A DNA stretch of 34,600 nt, taken from the IMG/VR virus record IMGVR_UViG_3300042896_000399, positions 1 to 34,600 of that record, one strand, 5' to 3'. The notes below the pieces were generated by a model, which worked only from the letters and a program-made list of their open reading frames with translations, was not told the origin of the DNA and searched no databases. The position numbers and the translations under genes were made by a program. Source of the DNA: a virus. This document shows, one piece after another, positions 31,374-34,600 of this stretch (positions within the stretch are counted from its first letter, which is position 1; each line of letters begins with the position of its first letter).

Positions 31374-31835
31374 TTAATTTAACACTTCACTTTTTAAAAA
31401 GTAACTCACGTTTTTGTGAAACTTTTTCTTTTTCCATTTGTTCTTGTGCGCCAATGTCCATAATTGCATGGTGTCAAGTCCTAAATGCGCTTTCAATTCT
31501 GTTGAAGAAATGTAGTCATCCGGGATAATTAATTTTGAAGCGATCACAATGTCAATTGCGTCAATGTCGCAAAATTTGTAGTACTGAATTCCTCTGCTAA
31601 TATACGATATAAATTCAAGTCCCTTGTCTTGGATCCCTTGTTTTATTTTTTTCGCTCCAATTCCGAGTGTTTTAATCGCTAAACTTTTGGCGATATATTC
31701 GGGATTTTCTGACAAGTCCGCGGTCTTGTAAGTAAGTTCTTTTTGCTTGGCTATCGCTTTGTTTTTTGAGTAGTCCAATTCCCGTGACATCATGGTCACG
31801 GGGTTTAGGTTGGTAGTCCAAAAGTCTTTTATCAT
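31374..31835 (-). CDS. Hypothetical protein with C-terminal DNA-binding-like region, 153 aa
   Basis: The start overlaps the stop of the Rad50-like gene (ATGA). The N-terminal half is helical and Lys-rich (SKNKAIAKQKELTYKTA). The C-terminal part, DYISSTELKAHLGLDTMQLW followed by basic residues, looks like a winged helix or excisionase-like HTH. It lies inside the recombination operon, but no family was recognised. Confidence 0.6.
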   Translation of the reverse strand: MIKDFWTTNLNPVTMMSRELDYSKNKAIAKQKELTYKTADLSENPEYIAKSLAIKTLGIGAKKIKQGIQDKGLEFISYISRGIQYYKFCDIDAIDIVIASKLIIPDDYISSTELKAHLGLDTMQLWTLAHKNKWKKKKFHKNVSYFLKSEVLN

Positions 31836-33265
31836 GCTCCCAAAACTTTTAAATTAATAATTTGCGCGTCAATCGGGTATAACTCCGAAACGCTCTCACG
31901 GTTATCAATCCATATTGGGAATTTTAACCCTATCTTTTGACTTAATACAGACACAATCTGAACGCCTGCATTGATTCGTTCACTCAATGAAAAATCTTTG
32001 AACTCAGTACCTAAAATGTTAGTGCACTTGCATTCGTTTTCAATATCGAAAAATAACCCGTCAAAATTGTCGTTAATTGATTTGTAGTAATTGTCTACCA
32101 AGAAAGTTGCAAAGCGATCCATAAAACCCTCGATTGCCATCATTTCGGCCGTGAATGCGTCGAGTGCTTTTTGTTCTTTTTCTATCTTTTCTTTCAAAGT
32201 AAACACATCATTTCCTTTTGAAATTTGAATGCTTAATAACGATATTCCTTTTCTTAATTCCGCAATTATAACCGTTGTAGTCTCGTCTGGCTTTGTTTTT
32301 GAAAGTGCTTCAAATTCCGTTACCAAAAGAGCGTTTGACATTCTTAATTTTAAGATCTTATTTTTGATCGTGTCTAATGAGCTTTCAAGTTTGGAGACTC
32401 TATTTTTTTTCAATTCGTCAAACTTTTCCACTGATAATTTAGTGCCACAGGTTTCGCAGCCTTTGTGATCCTCTAGCTTATCGTTTTTGATAATTGAAAT
32501 CTCTAGTTCTACTTTTTTATATTCCGCTACACTTCGCGCATATTCTCTTTTTTCACTGGTAAGATTGGTTTCTTTTTTGTAAAAGTTATTCCAATCAAAA
32601 TTGGACAGCTTTTCGAGTTCAGCGGTTTTTGTCTCCAACTCCTTTTTTAAACTCAAAAAATCGACTTCGACAATTTCGGCTAAAGATTTTTCGTGCACTT
32701 CGATTATTGTGATGCATTTTTTCAAACCATCATTAGCGTCCTTTTTTTGCTTTGTTTTGGATTTACGAATATCGGATATTGACATCGACTTCATCAAAAA
32801 TGAGAACTCACTATTTTCAGATACTTTTTCGCAAAATAATCCTGTTAGGTAATTTCTTCTAACTTCCCAATGCAAGTTCATGAACGCCAAAGGATTTGCA
32901 AGAAATTCCAATGTTTCAACATTGTAAATGTGGCTAAGGAAATCTTCGAACACATTCTTTTTTACTTCAAGATTATTGTAAGACCATTTGCCTGGTTCTT
33001 TTGAAAGAGTAATTTCCGTGCCATCAACATCGATAACTATTGTTACTTTAGTTTTTGGGTTTTCGACATTGTTAGATTCAACGGTAAATCTTGAATTTTG
33101 TTCAGAATTTTTTGAGAATATAACCCAGCTAAAAGCATCGAAAAAAGTTGTTTTTCCTGTTTTGTTTGGTTTTTCTATGAAGTTTTCACCTTCTTGAAAG
33201 GTTATTTTTTCGTGACGGATTCCTCGGAAGTCCGTAAGTTCGATTGATTTTATTGTTGTTTTCAT
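31832..33265 (-). CDS. Rad50/SbcC-like AAA ATPase, 477 aa
   Basis: The N-terminus KSIELTDFRGIRHEKITF is the typical SMC/Rad50 start. The P-loop is KPNKTGKTTFF; the usual first Gly of GxxxxGKT is Lys here. The middle is coiled coil with a CETCGTKL zinc-hook-like pair. The C-terminus FPIWIDNRESVSELYPID corresponds to the Walker B/D-loop region of phage SMC-like ATPases (usually 'PIFIDNaESV'). At 477 residues it is short compared with SbcC. It probably remodels DNA ends together with the MBL protein and RecT (inference). It has no adjacent SbcD. Confidence 0.8.
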   Translation of the reverse strand: MKTTIKSIELTDFRGIRHEKITFQEGENFIEKPNKTGKTTFFDAFSWVIFSKNSEQNSRFTVESNNVENPKTKVTIVIDVDGTEITLSKEPGKWSYNNLEVKKNVFEDFLSHIYNVETLEFLANPLAFMNLHWEVRRNYLTGLFCEKVSENSEFSFLMKSMSISDIRKSKTKQKKDANDGLKKCITIIEVHEKSLAEIVEVDFLSLKKELETKTAELEKLSNFDWNNFYKKETNLTSEKREYARSVAEYKKVELEISIIKNDKLEDHKGCETCGTKLSVEKFDELKKNRVSKLESSLDTIKNKILKLRMSNALLVTEFEALSKTKPDETTTVIIAELRKGISLLSIQISKGNDVFTLKEKIEKEQKALDAFTAEMMAIEGFMDRFATFLVDNYYKSINDNFDGLFFDIENECKCTNILGTEFKDFSLSERINAGVQIVSVLSQKIGLKFPIWIDNRESVSELYPIDAQIINLKVLGA

Positions 33266-33266
33266 G

Positions 33267-33506
33267 TTATTTTTTAGATTGTAAAATAGTTAACATTTGA
33301 GATATTGCAACGGTGCCTGATTCTTCAAAGTAATTCAATAGATTTCCTCTAAAGTAAGAATACAAAGAAGTATCGTATCTGTCGTAGCTGGCAGTTATCA
33401 AATTGCATTCTGGATTCACTGAAAAGTGAAATCCTTTTTTTAAGCAAATATTAATTACTTTTTTTAAATCGGACATTGCTTTTTTTTCTGCTTCTATTTT
33501 TTTCAT
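33267..33506 (-). CDS. Hypothetical protein, 79 aa
   Basis: The frame ends one base before the Rad50-like start and its ATG overlaps the stop of the HTH gene. The N-terminal helix KKIEAEKKAMSDLKKVINI is basic; the rest has Tyr-rich strands (ASYDRYDTSLYSYF). No family recognised. Coupled to the recombination genes. Confidence 0.6.
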   Translation of the reverse strand: MKKIEAEKKAMSDLKKVINICLKKGFHFSVNPECNLITASYDRYDTSLYSYFRGNLLNYFEESGTVAISQMLTILQSKK

Positions 33507-33757
33507 GACTCAAAAATTAATTGTATTTTAAACCCCATTTTTCCCCCTATTTGCTTATTATATTCAATAAGGCTTTCAATTTTACCATTAAAAAAGAACG
33601 GTAATTCAATTTCATTATCAATACATACTTTTTCAAGTGTTTCAATAGTTGGAGATGTAGATCCGTTGGCCCATCTTTGAATAGTGTATTTTGATTTTCC
33701 TATAACGCGTTTCTTTTCTTTAAGAATTTCCGTGAATACTTGCTGTAACTTGCTCAT
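33503..33757 (-). CDS. Cro/XRE-like helix-turn-helix protein, 84 aa
   Basis: SKYTIQRWANGSTSPTIETL matches the XRE/Cro-type HTH pattern (recognition helix followed by 'G.s.Ptietl.k'). It is the second gene after the promoter at 33935-33995. It may control that promoter and its related copy at 29793-29831; this is inference. Its start lies within the end of the previous gene. Confidence 0.7.
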   Translation of the reverse strand: MSKLQQVFTEILKEKKRVIGKSKYTIQRWANGSTSPTIETLEKVCIDNEIELPFFFNGKIESLIEYNKQIGGKMGFKIQLIFES

Positions 33758-33905
33758 AAATTGTTTCGATTTGATTTAATGGTTTGTCAAAATTTGGATC
33801 TGATATTTTTGTCTTGAAAGGCTTGTAAAGTTCTTTTTTAAGTCTTTCGTTTTCCAGCTCCAAAGCTTCTATTCTAAGAAGTAAGAATTTTGTCTGTTCA
33901 CTCAT
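33720..33905 (-). CDS. Small coiled-coil protein, 61 aa, first of the leftward operon
   Basis: The ATG is 30 bases downstream of the -7 element on the minus strand. Residues 5-28 (FLLLRIEALELENERLKKEL) form a leucine-rich coiled coil, followed by a polar tail. Its end overlaps the HTH gene by 38 bases, so its expression is linked with the regulator. Function unknown. Confidence 0.6.
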   Translation of the reverse strand: MSEQTKFLLLRIEALELENERLKKELYKPFKTKISDPNFDKPLNQIETIYEQVTASIHGNS

Positions 33906-33934
33906 GTTTTTGATGTTTTAGATTGTTTCTGGTG

Positions 33935-33995
33935 CAAATATATACAGTTATTTTAAATAAAAACACACTTATTTTTTATTTAACATTATTTTAAC
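33935..33995 (-). promoter_or_regulatory. Leftward early promoter with operator copy 2
   Basis: On the minus strand TATATTTG (complement of 33935-33942) is followed by CACC. Upstream, 33957-33995 matches the operator region at 29793-29831 at 34 of 39 bases. It drives the recombination operon leftward. Confidence 0.6.
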
Positions 33996-34017
33996 AGTAT
34001 TGTATTGATGTTTGTTT

Positions 34018-34025
34018 TATATTTG
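34018..34025 (+). promoter_or_regulatory. Rightward early promoter (-7 TATATTTG) for the repeat gene and replication operon
   Basis: TATATTTG followed by CA lies 34 bases before the ATG at 34060. TTG triplets at 34000 and 34005 lie closer than the usual -33 spacing, so the upstream element is uncertain. With the leftward promoter it makes a divergent early control region. Confidence 0.55.
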
Positions 34026-34059
34026 CATTGAATATAAAACAACTAAAAAAATTATTATT

Positions 34060-34600
34060 ATGAAAATTAAAGGAGATTTAATTGTAACAAAAGAGAATCA
34101 AAAAGATTTTAAAAAATTGACCGAAGTATCAGGATCTGTTTACGTTCGAGAGGGCGCAACATTCACCGCGCCAGCTTTGACCGAAGTATCAGGATCTGTT
34201 TACGTTCGAGAGGGCGCAACATTCACCGCGCCAGCTTTGACCGAAGTATCAGGATATGTTGACGTTCGAGAGGGCGCAACATTCACCGCGCCAGCTTTGA
34301 CGAAATCAGGATATGTTGACGTTCGAGAGGGCACAACATTCACCGCGCCAGCTTTGACGAAATCAGGATATGTTGACGTTCGAGAGGGCACAACATTCAC
34401 CGCGCCAGCTTTGACGAAATCAGGATATGTTGACGTTCAAGAGGGCGCAACATTCACCGCGCCAGCTTTGACGAAATCAGGATATGTTGACGTTCAAGAG
34501 GGCGCAACATTCACCGCGCCAGCTTTGACCGAAGTATCAGGATCTGTTTACGTTCGAGAGGGCGCAACATTCACCGCGCCAGCTTTGACCGAAGTATCAG
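34060..34600 (+). CDS. 5' part of tandem-repeat protein (continues at 1-1011)
   Basis: The ATG at 34060 opens a frame without stop to the window end. The non-repetitive leader MKIKGDLIVTKENQKDFKK precedes LTEVSGS, then the repeat units start at 34138. 'kGDLiv...' followed by T-Vs-Gs-V-VrEGA units resembles beta-solenoid repeat proteins whose rungs begin with a similar 'GdL.v' strand. There is no signal peptide or membrane helix. It is the first gene of the rightward early transcript and is followed, after the seam, by its C-terminal domain and the helicase. It stops mid-codon at 34600; five bases (the rest of GGA and TCT) would restore the frame at base 1. Confidence 0.8.
   Translation, partial: MKIKGDLIVTKENQKDFKKLTEVSGSVYVREGATFTAPALTEVSGSVYVREGATFTAPALTEVSGYVDVREGATFTAPALTKSGYVDVREGTTFTAPALTKSGYVDVREGTTFTAPALTKSGYVDVQEGATFTAPALTKSGYVDVQEGATFTAPALTEVSGSVYVREGATFTAPALTEVS
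34138..34600 (+). repeat. In-frame 57/60-nt tandem repeats, eight units (right end)
   Basis: Units start at 34138, 34198, 34258, 34315, 34372, 34429, 34486 and 34546, the last lacking five bases. Sequence and variants are the same as in 1-519. Confidence 0.95.

Noticed and set aside
33503-33757. Lysogeny repressor proving a temperate phage
   Set aside because: The HTH protein is in the early operon, but no integrase, excisionase or attachment site was found, so lysogeny is not supported.
34200-34400. Minus-strand open frame through the repeats with 19/20-residue units
   Set aside because: It is a by-product of the repeat having a length divisible by three; the plus-strand frame has a start, leader, C-terminal domain and coupling to the helicase.

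Overview
The window looks like an essentially complete genome of a tailed, non-contractile (siphovirus-like) phage of a flavobacterial (Bacteroidota) host. The composition is AT-rich. Putative promoters carry the Bacteroidota -7 element TANNTTTG (mostly TATATTTG), Shine-Dalgarno motifs are weak, and many genes belong to families typical of Bacteroidota phages. No integrase, partition gene, tRNA or rRNA was seen, so a virulent lifestyle is more likely than a temperate one. Both window ends lie inside the same 57/60-nt tandem repeat and the same reading frame. The sequence is therefore probably a circular or circularly permuted genome opened inside one repeat gene, with at least 5 nt missing at the seam.

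Layout. (1) A divergent control region (about 33.9-34.06 kb) drives a leftward operon on the minus strand (33.9 to 29.96 kb): small coiled-coil protein, Cro/XRE-like protein, small unknown, Rad50/SbcC-like ATPase, unknown, RecT annealing protein and MBL-fold hydrolase. This is a recombination module. (2) Rightward from the same region runs the repeat gene (34060 to the end, continuing at 1-1011), translationally coupled to an SF2 helicase, a VRR-NUC nuclease, a DNA methyltransferase interrupted by an HNH endonuclease gene, small proteins, a primase-like protein and a DUF3987 helicase-like protein. This is the replication module. It ends at a terminator and is followed by an iteron-rich, AT-rich region (6966-7340) that is a good replication origin candidate. 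(3) The late region is rightward: terminase small and large subunits (8.1-10.1 kb), neck/tail-completion proteins (10.1-12.0 kb), tail/baseplate and tape measure (12.1-17.4 kb), a cluster of small accessory genes (17.4-18.8 kb), then a probable Acb2-type anti-CBASS sponge, protease/scaffold, major capsid, probable tail tube, portal and connector (18.8-23.9 kb), fibres, holin, lysozyme and a second fibre block (23.9-29.7 kb).

Genes within modules are mostly coupled by ATGA or TAATG overlaps. The main points of interest are the repeat gene, whose copies differ only at amino-acid-changing positions; an HNH insertion that left an 18-codon remnant of the methyltransferase start; the probable Acb2 gene; the origin-like GTTCA/TGAAC array; a hairpin found twice with a compensatory base pair; a promoter/operator sequence present twice; three very small membrane peptides; and an unusual late gene order (tape measure upstream of capsid, portal downstream of tail tube).
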